DNA from: Yponomeuta sedellus
Lineage: Eukaryota; Arthropoda; Insecta; Lepidoptera; Yponomeutidae
NCBI GenBank assembly: GCA_934045075.1
Contig: OW203738.1
Coordinates: forward strand, 9,748,677 to 9,812,676
Direction of reading: 5' to 3'
Length of the DNA stretch: 64,000 nt
Below are positions 47,001-58,945 of this stretch, piece after piece. Within the stretch, counting starts at the first letter, position 1; every line of letters starts with the position of its first letter. The notes beneath the pieces were generated by a model that had not been told where the DNA came from, did no database searches, and saw only the letters and a program-made list of their open reading frames with translations. The position numbers and the translations under genes are program-made.

Positions 47001-48618
47001 GTGGAACTAAAAACAAACATGAAGAATATGTGTACCGTCTAATTCACTTGTAGAGGCGACGCTGATCTTCACCACATGCCGCTTATGTTCTTCAGGAGTT
47101 AGTCATAAACTGCTCTAAACTCACTATATTTTGTTTTACTTATTCCCGCGGACAGCAATTGTCATCTTGCGTACAAAGGTTAGGTAAAAACTAAACAAGG
47201 TAATAAGCTGCTAAGAAGTAGGAAAATGTGACTCTAGCCACTGGTACATTGACTGCTAGTGAACCTTAACTTCTGCTTTCTCTACCAGTTCGTTTGGTAT
47301 TACTAACTTGTTGGTTTATGCAACACACAGCTCTAACAAGGTCTCCTTTTCCAGACGAGAACTGCCCCAACGACTGCTTCTTGGGGATATCGACGCACAG
47401 AGTGCGTTGCGACTTGGCCACGGCTGATCTGCTGTTCGAATTACGGTCATTGCTTGACCACGTGCTAGCGTCGAAGGTGGGCGTGGGGAGCGCCCATGCT
47501 GTCAGCCATAGCGAGTTCGACAACCAGGTGCTGAAGTGAGTATAATAATAGTAACTTGCATCAACACAATCACAATACGATCTAGGGACGATCAATATCT
47601 CGACAGTACAAAATGCTGAGACGTAACGTAATGCTGATATGTAACTGTATATATAATTACCGGTTCTTGAAATAACTATTTCAAAATGCTCGAATGATCA
47701 GACTCAAATTTGGCATTCGAGAGACCAATTTGGTCTTGCCAATATAAGAACCTAAACTGCAAAAGCATAAATTTTGCAATACCTACGTTGGCAAACCATA
47801 TTTAAATTAGGATATATAAAACTTTCAGACTCCACCCAAGTCGTACAAACTTAGGAGAATCCACTCCTTTGAATCGAATGTATATCATAGTCCCTCGTTT
47901 GCATGCAAATACAGGAAATCTTAGATGACTTTGATCCATGAATCGAATGAATGTCTCTTCCCTTAGGCAGGTATAGGCCTTACTCCACCACGGGGCAAAG
48001 TTTGGATTGGTGGAGGCTTGCAAGAGACTTGTGGCTGGTCTGTCAAGAAGTTTTTCCAGATAACTGTAGCAGACAATAGAAGAATCCACAAGACGCGGTC
48101 GTCTTGTAGATTTATAAAGCCTGTCGAATTATACAGAAAGTGTCCTCAGCCATTGCCGGGCTGAGACCTAACTTCATAAAAATGCCGGCCGCCCTAATGC
48201 CTCTGTCTTGGCTTAACAACTGCCATCTATCGACGGCAGCCGGCACCAATTGCTTAACGTGCCTTGCAAAGCACGGAACTGCTCGAAAAAATGTCCCTAG
48301 TGTTAGTCATAGACGGTCCATCCATGCACTGTACGCGCCCTATGTTTCTTAACCTTCGTGATGTTTAATATCACTCAGGCACCCTGGGCTACGAGCGATT
48401 TAGAGGAATACATTTTTATAAATGTGATTTTATCATACTTGTGGCTTTGGTAGATATTGGATTTAGATTTATTAAGGTATTTTATTTGTTTCAGTGCTGT
48501 GATAGAACTTATAACAGCGGAAGATGAACAGGTGGAGTCAATGGAGGAGTGTATGTCGGACTCTGATTACGAATACGAATCCAAAAGCAACCAAAGAAAT
48601 TGGAGAATGAGGAATTAA
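32053..48618 (+). CDS. DHX36: DHX36/RHAU-type DEAH-box G-quadruplex helicase, complete, 13 exons, 1308 aa
   Basis: ATP-driven helicase that resolves DNA and RNA G-quadruplexes (family knowledge). Exons: 32053-32259, 33710-35014, 35625-35794, 37354-37516, 37811-37962, 39522-39646, 40953-41415, 42890-43120, 43632-43810, 44382-44706, 46450-46751, 47355-47535, 48495-48618. All are GT-AG in phase, 3927 nt in total. Residues 1-30 are RG/G-rich. [12 protein letters not shown] (about 43-54) matches the RHAU-specific quadruplex-binding motif, the main reason for DHX36 rather than another DEAH helicase. Motifs: [10 protein letters not shown] (about 495-503), Ia TQPRRIA, Ib TTGIL, II DEVH (about 597), III SATLNA (about 629), [26 protein letters not shown] winged-helix/ratchet region and OB-fold part (FGELEVTYG) follow. 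The linker at about 70-450 is much longer than in vertebrate DHX36 and has two SAAE...NKK...LxRxQ repeats. Several introns hold SINEs, MITEs or larger insertions. Confidence 0.95.
32260..33709 (+). other. Intron 1 of the DHX36-type gene
   Basis: Donor gtaagt at 32260, acceptor tttcag at 33704-33709. About 32700-32760 (gtgtacaataaagaattttt) resembles a LINE 3' end. No gene inside; the short frames are not convincing. Confidence 0.6.
35212..35301. repeat. Fold-back MITE related to family M2
   Basis: gtaattccggaatcac (35212-35227) and gtgattccggaattac (35286-35301) are perfect 16-base inverted repeats in intron 2 of the DHX36-type gene. The core word is shared with the MITE at 4783-4950. Confidence 0.55.
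35798..36165 (+). repeat. Dispersed SINE-like repeat R3, plus copy, intron 3
   Basis: Contains cgcgggtgtcctaaaaggcg, cgcatgcccagcgtggggat, tatgggcattacccccc and gtggactaatatagcctgaa, then a gaagaagaa tail. Other copies: 37070-37318 (minus), 58829-58945 (plus), 63492-63590 (minus) and a short piece at 7893-7920. Confidence 0.75.
36166..37069. other. Unique-looking segment of intron 3 between inverted repeats
   Basis: No gene recognised. Lies between oppositely oriented R3 copies at 35798-36165 and 37070-37318. Confidence 0.4.
37070..37318 (-). repeat. Dispersed SINE-like repeat R3, minus copy
   Basis: Complement of the repeat at 35798-36165: ggctatactagtccactgct, ataatccccacgctgggcat, cgacacccgcgggaagaatt. 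Ends 35 bases before exon 4 of the DHX36-type gene (37354). Confidence 0.75.
37600..37795 (+). repeat. LINE 3'-end fragment, intron 4
   Basis: ggttatctggaagatgtcgc, then a terminal gtgtacaataaagaatattc-type end and a cttatcttattaag tail. Parallel wording appears at 19585-19640 and, inverted, at 51718-51760. Ends just before exon 5. Confidence 0.5.
38028..38175 (-). repeat. SINE body, headless copy
   Basis: Matches 880-1010 (agatctcgttagccctatac, gtgctaactcgacg, cccgagacaaact) but lacks the tRNA-like head. The SINE is inserted in intron 5 of the DHX36-type gene. Confidence 0.65.
38190..38365 (+). repeat. LINE 3'-end fragment
   Basis: ggtttgctggaagaaatctc and gtgtgcaataaagtataatt are typical of the LINE 3' ends seen elsewhere in the window (compare 53700-53795). 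Confidence 0.45.
38565..38924 (+). repeat. Dispersed repeat R4
   Basis: Shares accgaggggcacgggtctct (also at 7440-7459), gccatctatcgacggcagcc, ccttgcgaagcacggaac and cagggctacgagcgatt with 47945-48415. No protein-like content. Confidence 0.65.
38939..39156 (+). repeat. Fold-back tRNA-derived SINE, copy 5
   Basis: Inverted head (aattccacccatgccgggat through gccagcgctctttccaact), then the direct body (tagcctctataataggtttt) and tail (gcacgggttagtgcattaaa). Flanked by the 14-base duplication taaatcagatattt at 38925-38938 and 39157-39170. In intron 5 of the DHX36-type gene. Confidence 0.82.
39804..39990. repeat. MITE with long terminal inverted repeats, intron 6
   Basis: The left arm (ctgtttcacaatctgcagat, ataagctatccgcaacta) and right arm (ggttgcggatagcttatgtg, tctgaaacaggggc) are imperfect inverted repeats of about 70 bases covering most of the element. 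Confidence 0.65.
40536..40915. repeat. Rearranged copy of the 2641-3085 SINE
   Basis: Bases 40536-40675 (tRNA-like part) run in the same sense as in 2641-3085. Bases 40676-40915 (body) are inverted relative to that copy. It ends 37 bases before exon 7 of the DHX36-type gene. Confidence 0.7.
41503..41893 (-). repeat. SINE-like repeat with tRNA-like head, intron 7
   Basis: Same order as 2641-3085: body first (ggccttttgcatctacgtaa), then the tRNA-like segment on the complementary strand (ccgcactcgggatcgaacct). Sits less than 100 bases after exon 7. Confidence 0.7.
41940..42889. other. Rest of intron 7 of the DHX36-type gene
   Basis: Bases 41950-42140 share words with 49556-49690 (accccagagaggtag vs acccagaggagtagg; gttgcatgcacgca vs tttgcatgcactag), a degenerate dispersed repeat. 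A perfect 14-base hairpin (gtttttgaaagtgg / ccactttcaaaaac) lies at about 42462-42496. No gene. Confidence 0.4.
43741..44134 (+). repeat. Decayed tandem duplicates of DHX36 exon 9
   Basis: The functional exon 9 end and donor (43741-43818) reappear at 43943-44020 (ggaccgagccgcttccgtag, ccgccgtgtagcggttcaaa, tactggtcatctgtaagttt). A stop (TAG) replaces a Trp codon, and there are other changes. A shorter third copy lies at 44095-44134 (cttcaagaacctgtttatgc, tggcattggtgggt). A fourth trace (tcatcagtaagttctggaac) sits at about 43897. Confidence 0.75.
44707..45078. other. Left part of intron 10 of the DHX36-type gene
   Basis: Contains a SINE-like word aaaggaaaacatcgtgaaaaaa at about 44878. No gene. 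Confidence 0.4.
45083..46412. mobile_element. TTAA-flanked fold-back DNA element, nonautonomous, interrupted by RTE
   Basis: Perfect 26-base terminal inverted repeats at 45083-45108 and 46386-46411 (outer word gcctccaatacactattcgc). TTAA lies at 45079-45082 and 46413-46416, which suggests a 4-bp TTAA target duplication. The centre was a 19-base palindrome (45262-45280 and 46123-46141), now separated by an RTE fragment. No transposase. Lies in intron 10 of the DHX36-type gene. Confidence 0.75.
45297..46120 (+). pseudogene. RTE-like retrotransposon fragment (reverse-transcriptase C-terminus)
   Basis: Frames 45303-45701, 45628-45942 and 45861-46082 chain by shifts: [55 protein letters not shown], then a C2H2-like [20 protein letters not shown]. 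This is the usual end of insect endonuclease/reverse-transcriptase proteins of the RTE type. The terminus gactatcatc fits RTE 3' ends. Flanked by atacttaaataa (45285-45296 and 46121-46132). Severely 5'-truncated and frameshifted, so inactive. Confidence 0.8.
47945..48415 (+). repeat. Dispersed repeat R4, second copy
   Basis: Parallels 38590-38924: ctccaccacggggc, gccatctatcgacggcagcc, gccttgcaaagcacggaac, gggctacgagcgattta. In intron 12 of the DHX36-type gene. Confidence 0.65.
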
Positions 48619-48728
48619 CTTTTTTTTATAAACTACTACGTTGGTAGTATTTCTTCTACCCTGGCAACAGTATATTAGTTGTCAAATGCAGGTTCAATGG
48701 CTGGCTGTGTGAGCATCTGTTGATCCAA

Positions 48729-48734
48729 AATAAA
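48729..48734 (+). terminator. Likely poly(A) signal of the DHX36-type gene
   Basis: AATAAA 110 bases after the stop codon at 48618 and 160 bases before the next gene's ATG. Confidence 0.55.
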
Positions 48735-48894
48735 ACCTTCCTGTCACTGTGTTAAGTTCTATTTTATTTTAGCAGATTATTTGTTTACTAATGATAAGTC
48801 AGTATAATTTAATATTTTGTTATTTGATTAGTTAAAGTAAATAAAACAGATATTCCCCAATTGTTAATTAGAGTACTTTTACTAAACGGCAATC

Positions 48895-51800
48895 ATGTTC
48901 TTCTCTATTAAGGTATGTATTGATCACTTAAAAACCATCTCGCAAGAAACGCAACATAGGTACTACATAACATAATCATGGTATTATTGTTACAGCAGAA
49001 ATGTTCAAGGCCCCTGATTCTATTTTGCCGAAAAAAACATACCGATTATCTTTTATCAAACGACAACAATGGAACAAGAGAAATAACTCTCAACCATGAT
49101 AAGACAAGGTGGGCATTAAATTAGCTTGAACTTTGCCTTGCACCAAATTATATCAATGTAATGTTAACTTTTTATTTTATTTATTGATTTCAGAAACTCA
49201 CTATCACTTGATATGATGAATTACCTAATAGAAGCTATCAATGATAATAAGCATGATATTGCTCTGAGAGCTATAGTTCTATCAGCTAAAGGCAATGTCT
49301 TTTCTGCTGGACACAACTTAAAGGAACTTGTAAGTCCTTAAGAAAACAAATACTATGAAGCATTTTGAAATTCGTTTGAAAACCCTTCAATTTTTAGCAA
49401 GCAAGCACTGGAGTAGATCATCATAAGGCTGTGTTTAATAAAGCTACAGAACTGATGATGGCCATAGTAAAGAGTCCTGTGCCAGTCATCGCTAAGGTAA
49501 TGCTTACAACTCAACAATGGGTATTGCTAAATGAAAATAAAGTTTTTATTTCGTAACCCAGAGGAGTAGGCAGTGACCAGGGACCGCAACTTTCCATAAT
49601 CCTGATAGATCACTTTCGCATTAATCTTTGCATGCACTAGTGCCGGTCTCGGGTTATTTTTATCTTCCCCTTTGATATTTCATCCCCATCCCTTAGTCAC
49701 ACACTTATTCACAAAAACACAATAAATCTGTCAATATTATCTATTAATTTATAATTGTCATTTGTAATTGTAATATATTTTTGTAATATTTAGGACACTG
49801 ACCGTTGGGCGCTGCTACACATTCAGTTCACAAAATTTATTTTCATGATGTGCTTACACAGAAAAATATTTTAAGAGGTTTCTTTGGCAAATCACTAATA
49901 CTGACAGGAATATATTTTTGTCGGTCGGCCCCAAAGATATCTTTTTTTCTGCAGGTAAATGGCATTGTAGCCGCGGCCGGCTGCCAGCTTGTGGCGCAGT
50001 GTGATATGATTGTTTGCAGTAACAATAGCAAATTCTCGACACCTGGGTAAATATTTAACCAACCACGACCTTCTCAGAACAATAATTATTTTGAGGCTTC
50101 CTTACAACTTTACTACATGTTTTACATACGACCACATCTGTGAATTTTCCTTTTTAATAACATAGGTAAGGTCGTACATCATCATGGTCTGCACGCTTTA
50201 ATTTAAACAAGGATAAAATGTGTACCTAGGTACAGTCGATAGGAGATCCTCCTTTACATGTTGGTTCCAAACACAGAGTACACTAAATGTTCCAAAGTCG
50301 CCCGTACAAACCCAGTAGAGTGCACACGTGCAAAGATGGATGTGCTCATGTGCTGTGCACACGAAATCATATCGAACTTTTTACATTCGCGTACAATAAA
50401 TCTATAAACATGGCTGATACTCTATGAGTTACTGGCTCATAGATGTACACTAAAATAGGTACGGACTATAAGTCATAAAATGTCATATCATTCCTATCTG
50501 GATTCATCCCGTTTAAGGTAGTAGACTGTGGTACCTAGTAGGTATGTCATCATCAGTAGGACCATAGACCTTGCCCCCTCATGCTCACAGTCTATCAAAT
50601 CTCATCCAACCGCGGTCCCGTTTGATTCCAGAGCTAATTTCGGCATATTCTGCTCGACTCCAGGAATAGCCGTCGCGAGGTCGATACCGAAGTCGCGGGC
50701 CACGTACATGTTATTCACAGGTATCTATCTTCCTAAATAGGGGTTATACACAGGAATATGGTTCACGCCTTTTCTTGTAAGCGCCGAGTGCGGTCCAAAG
50801 ATATACCTAGTCTACGATAAAGTAGCTCTTATCGCAACTTGCATAAGCCCTATATAGTATTGCTCGATCAGAGGCACTTATCTTATCGTCAAATTCATAA
50901 ACTAGTACAGTCTGTTAGCTTTTAGAATATACCTCGGGCTCTAGAGTAGGCTTCGTTTTTCGCCGAAAGCACACGAGTGTAATACTACTTCCAGCTCTGT
51001 ATAAAGCTTTTCTTCACTATTTTGAAAAGTTATAAATGGGCAGTTCCGCCGAAAGTTGTACAATTTATTGGAACGTTAGGATAAAATTAAATGTAAAGAA
51101 TTTCCTGTTTTTGAATGTAGATAGTCCATAAATATGTTTGATGTTAACTGTATTGTATTAGTTTTCAATTTATTGGTTATTTAACTTCAATAAATCAAAT
51201 CTTTTGTGTAACGGGCGAAAACCTGACGGTCAAGCCGTTACTATAAAATCTTAATGTAATTCAGTAATATAACCCAATTCAACTGACATGTTTTTTTTTA
51301 ATTTATAAAGATTGAAATTAGAAACAAATTACAAAAGAAAAGTTCACCGTGGCATTAATAACTCAATAAATAGACCACAAAAAACAATCTATGTTACGTT
51401 TTGTGTAAAATCTTGTTAAACTTTAACATTTTTTAACTACAACTAGCTCTACTTGGGATATAATCACAGGTCACAAGGTAGCATTCATTAAAAAGTAGAC
51501 ATAAAACATAAGTTTTAGTCGCTTGGGTAACAAAAAACTTGAAAATATATATTTTTTATCTAAATTTTTACGGGACAATTACTGACCCTGACAATTACGT
51601 AACAGACTGACAAGTTTAAGTTGAGATCACACTGAGAAAAAATAGTTTTTACTCTGATGTGTAACAATGGTAAATTCTTAAAACTTAATAATAGTTATAT
51701 AAAAGCCATACGAAAAATGTAAGATAAGATAAGAATATGCTTTATTGTACACTGGAAAAACAACAAATACAAAATAATTGCACTTAAATAACTAATATAA

Positions 51801-54596
51801 TGTACTTTAATGGACTAATTTAATGTACTTAAATAACTAAGTTACTATCAAACACTTTCTTTCACAACTTTCATTTTCGCAATTTTCTGGATTTTTTTTG
51901 AGACGGGCTCTGTAATTTCTCATCCGCTCTGCAGCGCTGAGAGGCATTTTAAAACCTATAAAATTGTATCATAGTGAGTTTTCACATATTATGGCGGCGT
52001 ACAGTGGGTCCAAGCCGATAAGAAAAAATTGTTTTGAAAAACAATTTAAAAATGTTTACATAGAGAAATCTAATTTGCGCTGTAAGTGGACGCATAAGGA
52101 TTTTTTAAGGCAGGCAATACCTAGTACTATTAGTGCTATCACCACAAAGTTAAATAAAACAAGAAAATTGTTATTTATTGTTATTTTCTTCTTACGAAAT
52201 ATTTTTTTAATGCAGATTTTTCATAACGAACTTTGTGAGGCTAATAATTTGTCATCCATACACAAAAATGATTGATATTCCTTCATTTTACTGTAGTCAA
52301 TAAGTTTTCGGATCCGAGCCACTATGCAGCGGATTGGTTTTAGGAAATTATATTTGTCTGTATAACTGCGCTTTAAGTGCCTCACTCACTAAAAAGAAAG
52401 AGCACTTCTTACGTACATTACAATGTGTGTATGTGTCTTCAACTTTATGCTGTCAGAACCGTTACGATTATACGTCAGGCTATACGTTATTAACAAAATC
52501 GTAACGTTCCTGACGTAACGCGATGGGGGCTGAGCAAAAACTTTATTCGATTATTTATTCCAACAAGAACTCAAAGAAATTATTGTTTTATGAACATAAA
52601 CAAGACAAAATAAAGATTTCCTCACAATAATCGCACGAGATGCAGCCTAAAACCCTTTTGCAAAATTGGGGTAACAGTGTGGACAAAAAACAGGGAGAAA
52701 ACTCACCTTAGATTGACTGCTGCTGACAAAGTATCGTCCACCACTTGGTTACAAAATGGTGGACCGAGTTTAGTTATCTGTGACCAAAGTGTTGACGTTC
52801 CTTATGAAAAATCCCCGAAATTAAACGAAAATTCCACGCAAACCCAGTAAAATCACCGTAACGGCCTTGACATGTCAGGATGAGTGCAAAAGTCAGGACA
52901 AACTATTTAAATCAATTAAAAATATAGATTATCTACTATATTTCCATATTTATTAATTTTAAGATGGCGCATAACTAAATTATTAATAATAAATCCTCAC
53001 ATTATAGGCCATAGAGCAAAAATAATGTACTACGACATGCTAAATACGCAGAAAAATTTTAGGGACTGTATGGAAACGAAATTTGGCCACTTTTAAAAGT
53101 GAAATAATAATAGTTTTTGAAATAATGTCTTCATTTGTTATTATTTTGCCTAGTAGCCCAGTAATTCGGAAATATTTTGTAATAGGTGAATTAAACGATA
53201 TTTATACATCGGTTTCACAAAAAAAAATATTAACTCCAGGACATCCTAAAAACTTCAATGTACAACTTTCGCCGGAACTGCCCAAATAACAATACAAAAT
53301 AAACCTTACCTTATTGCAATATAATCGGTTCTCCCGATAGTAGGCGAGGTATATTCTAAAAGCTAATAGACTGATGTACCTACTTAATTATTGCTTTGCA
53401 GTTCTTGCTGTTGCTAGGTCGCTACGGAAAGTGGTTAATACACTTTTTAGTCCGTTCATGGTTGTAAAAACTGTAATCATAAAGCTGCAACCTTAGCACA
53501 ATTATGTGATTGTACCTACTTATTATGTTGCTCGTTTACACAAAAACGTTTGAACAGATTTAGGTAAAATTTCGCACAGTTTATACCTGGATTAACTAAT
53601 GGAGTTAGTTTTATTCTTTAGTTTAGTTCCATTCGGTATATTGATAAATGCGATTTTATTATATTATGATAATTACTCACAATAACTCTCTCGGGCACTA
53701 CCCTCCACATAACCCAAGGTTAGCTGGAAGAAAATACTCATTAGTATTAAGCTCGCCTTTGTACAAACATGCATATTGTGCAATAAAGAATTTGGTCGTG
53801 GACTTTGTTAATTTGTAGTAGCATATTATTTACACAACAATTAGTTACACAACACAAGCAGCTTTAAGCTGATGCGTGGAATCACTTCCATGCGTTTATT
53901 ATGTTGTGCCTAATTAAAGAACTAGATCTATATCTGTGAGCATGCCACTCTCAGGATCCAATTCTGCAGTCCAGGCCCTAGAGTCTAATACTTACATCGT
54001 TTTTCAATAGAATGATGTAAGCACGCACATGTTCTGTGTAAGCACGACTATGGTTCTTATTTGCGTTCTTATTTTAGAGACTCACCCCCAGGTGTAGTGG
54101 CGGGCAGAAGCTACGAATAATCTTACAATATGACAGGAATTTTGGAAATACATGCGATCTATTTATCACGCCAGACTTACCTTCACATTTATGCGCCCAA
54201 CCCACCTAATACGAGTAGGTACCTTATGTGTGTGTATGCAAAAATCTATGTAATCAGAACAATAATCGAACTTTAAAAACGGTGAATGGTATTTTGTTAC
54301 TTTCAGGGGAGCCTCTAAACGCCCAAGAAGCATACGAGAGCGGCCTAGTGACGAAAGTAGTCGCGCCAGAGCAACTTGACGAAGAAGTTGACAAAATAGT
54401 TAACAAAATCAAACTAAAGAGCCGTAAAGTGATCTCTCTAGGCAAAGAGTTCTACTACAAGCAGATCGAGCTCGAATTGAGCGAGGCATATAAACTGGGA
54501 GGAGAGTTGATGGTTGAAAATATCAACTTGGAAGATGGGCAGGAAGGAATTAGGAGCTTTGTTGAGAAAAATAAGCCCGACTGGAGGCACAAATGA
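48895..54596 (+). CDS. ECHDC3: ECHDC3-type enoyl-CoA hydratase/isomerase-family protein, complete, 7 exons, 278 aa
   Basis: Crotonase-fold protein predicted to act in mitochondria; the physiological reaction of ECHDC3 is not firmly known. Exons: 48895-48912, 48996-49108, 49194-49329, 49398-49496, 49955-50046, 50632-50720, 54307-54596. GT-AG, phases agree, 837 nt. The basic, acid-poor N-terminus (MFFSIKQKCSRPLILFCRKK) fits a mitochondrial presequence. Family landmarks: LNHDKTRNSLSLDMM, VFSAGHNLKEL (CoA-binding/oxyanion loop), VNGIVAAAGCQLVAQCDM, FGIFCSTPGIAVAR, GEPLNAQEAYESGLV and, near the end, DGQEGIRSFVEKNKPDW. The CSTPG and C-terminal KRKPxW-like signatures fit ECHDC3 better than the short-chain hydratase ECHS1. 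The first coding exon is only 18 nt, so the start rests on phase and the upstream stop context. Intron 6 (3.6 kb) carries a transposon. Confidence 0.9.
51038..53283. mobile_element. DNA transposon-like element with 25-bp terminal inverted repeats, no transposase
   Basis: The left terminus 51038-51062 (gggcagttccgccgaaagtt...) and right terminus 53259-53283 are inverted repeats matching at 24 of 25 positions. AAAT lies directly outside both ends (51034-51037, 53284-53287). The interior (2.2 kb, AT-rich) has small frames only, e.g. 51964-52275, with no recognisable domain. A LINE-like end (aagataagaatatgctttat) at 51720-51760 is probably a nested fragment. In intron 6 of the ECHDC3-type gene. 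Superfamily unknown. Confidence 0.6.
53690..53800 (+). repeat. LINE 3'-end fragment
   Basis: cccaaggttagctggaagaa and gtgcaataaagaatttgg match the style of 38190-38365. In intron 6 of the ECHDC3-type gene. Confidence 0.4.
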
Positions 54597-54702
54597 TGCA
54601 CTATATGATGTCAAAGACTGAAACATAGCATTAATTCCGAATATTTATGGATAGTTCTTGGTTTACCATGGATTTGACTAAAAAAAAATATTTGTAGTAC
54701 CT

Positions 54703-54708
54703 AATAAA
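54703..54708 (+). terminator. Likely poly(A) signal of the ECHDC3-type gene
   Basis: AATAAA 107 bases past the stop. TTTATT at about 54766 (AATAAA on minus) could serve the convergent ARF gene, so the two transcripts may end almost tail to tail. Confidence 0.5.
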
Positions 54709-55463
54709 CTATAATTATTATAAGGGTATTTGCTATATAATAAACACATGTTATGTACACCTAGGTTTTATTTGCTATGTTAATAAAAACCTTCAATCTT
54801 CAAAGCACATTTAGCATACTCCATCAATAAGGCGCTAGATACAATACACAGACGCAAGTACGTCATGTTTTCTTCCAACTTCACTAACAAAGATAGCTGT
54901 TATGCTTTATACATACACTCACTTGATAAATACCTACTATGCATTTCGGCTGATAAATATGTCCCTTCTTATAAATAAATCTGCACCTTCTCCATTATGA
55001 AAAAAAACATCTTTATGAAGTAACAGCTTTAAGAAATTTGTTGATTTCAGGGACCTTACATTACTTGACATTGTAAACCCTACGGAAAGCAATACTTAAT
55101 ATATAGAAACCATAATAATAATTATGAATGTGCAAATTAAATTACCCTTTGAAAGCTCAAGAAAAATCAGTAAATGCACATTCTATCTCGGACAATTACA
55201 TACCCAATGGTTTTAGAAGGTTAACACTTGAAGAAAAAGGTTAACACTCAAATAAAAGAAAATGGACAACCCATTACGGTGCAAAATAATTAGCCTTAAC
55301 TATATTAAAATGAAATAGGAATACTAAGTTTATATTTATATATAGTTTTACATAGAAATTTAAAGTCTTTTGGATCCACTTTCACATTTTGGACAATAGT
55401 GGTGGTCAGCCGATGTGGGAATGTTTGTTGCTTGTGTTCCCTGTTGCTGCGCCATGTAACACC
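54709..55463. other. Convergent 3' flanks of the ECHDC3-type and ARF genes
   Basis: AT-rich, no gene. Likely contains the ARF 3' UTR on the minus strand. Confidence 0.4.
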
Positions 55464-57520
<2,057 letters not shown>

Positions 57521-57907
57521 TGTTAAGAACGGTGTTTCTTGTTTGGAGTGAGTAAATCAAACTGCAACAACTGATATTTATTGAGTAAAAAACCAATAAA
57601 ATAATGTTATGGGTACTCCACATACGTCGACGTTTTCTATTGGCACCTAGGGATGGGTATGAAACACAGACTAAAAAGACTCAGTATGAAAAACTTAGCC
57701 AAAATAACGAGCAATACCGTTATTTCACAATCGAAGATATCGAGTCGCGTTGCTTCGTTCGCGATTCGTTTCTGACCATAGACAAATTCTGAGTGAATTT
57801 GATAGGTACGAGCAAACCAATAGGAATCCAGCTGGAGTTGCTGTCATGCGTCGTCATAGAAACGCTTTATTTTACGAAATAATTTTAATTTTTTAGGCCG
57901 GAATCGA
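57521..57907. promoter_or_regulatory. Probable bidirectional promoter region of the ARF gene
   Basis: Short intergenic gap between the ARF start (minus) and a candidate plus-strand start. No TATA box was identified. The 62-codon frame at 57604-57792 has no recognisable content. Confidence 0.4.
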
Positions 57908-57924
57908 CATGGAGATAATCGAAG
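57908..57924 (+). CDS. Candidate first coding exon of an unidentified gene
   Basis: ATGGAGATAATCGAAG followed by gtgagt (a good donor), preceded by ttttttag at about 57895. It would encode only MEIIE plus one base. The gene cannot be recognised, because no further exon was found before the window ends. It could also be chance. Confidence 0.3.
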
Positions 57925-58828
57925 GTGAGTTTTATAAATTATTATTTCTCTTTACTTATCATAATGTGTTACTTTTACTACGTGATTTCACGCTGCGGTC
58001 ACAGAAAAAAATACGAAAACAGGAGCAGGTTTCTTTGAAGGTCCTTTTTTCGAAGATCCTGACTGACATAATCACTGCTATGTAATGTTTTGATTCGTCA
58101 CCGTATGCATTTTTCGATATAAACTGCCCCGTCTAGTGAAATTAGTTCGGTCTTATTTTTATCTGTAAATTGTTTATGTACTGTCGAAATAGCCCTACCT
58201 TACCCACCCTACTAATAATATAAAAAAAGAATTGTAGGTAGATCAGTACCTGGGACCCAGAAACTGACATACACTGGAATTCACTGGATGATTTCCTTCT
58301 TGTTGGCTATGCACTTAACAATTATATTCTAAGACCCAAATATTTTACACCCTTTGGTAAGCTCCCAGTTCAAAAACGTTTTATCTTGTTATGGTATAAG
58401 AAACTTTATACCATAACAAGATAAAAAGTTATGTTATATCATTTTGTTATTAGGTATACAAAAATATTAAAGTAATATATAAAGTTAATGTTATAAAGCA
58501 TTTAATAATGTACTTAAATATAATAATACATTTTATACTATAGATAAAAAACACTTTATTGTACATAAAAAAGGAAATTGCACAGATATATCTTAACCTG
58601 AGAGTACCTACAGACTATAATGTATTTTTTTAAACATAATTATGCTAAACAGTTACAAACATAACATAAAGTAGTTTATACCATGTAATACAAAAATTAA
58701 TAAAGTACCTAGTTTTGTGGATAAAAAAAAGTGGAAATTGCCTTGGATAAAATTAATAAATACATAGATAGAGGACACTTTGTTGACAGTCAAACAGTAA
58801 TTACAAATAATAAATTCATAATCAACCC
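57925..58828. other. Noncoding stretch with a perfect hairpin
   Basis: A 21-base perfect inverted repeat with 6-base loop lies at 58379-58426. LINE-like end words (cactttattgtacata) occur at about 58550. No gene. Confidence 0.5.
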
Positions 58829-58945
58829 GCATGCCCAGTGTGGGGATTATGGGCATTACCCCCCAAATGGTGCCACAACCTTGCGCTGTGGCGCTCATTA
58901 GGGGTGGGCTATTTCCAGCAGTGGACTAATATAGCCTGAAGAAGA
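58829..58945 (+). repeat. Dispersed SINE-like repeat R3, 3' part
   Basis: cgcatgcccagtgtggggat, tatgggcattacccccc, cagtggactaatatagcctg and a gaagaataag tail, as at 36045-36165. Confidence 0.7.

Noticed and set aside
52470..52530. Inverted words around cgttacgat / atcgtaacg as an independent element
   Set aside because: Short and imperfect; lies inside the larger 51038-53283 element.
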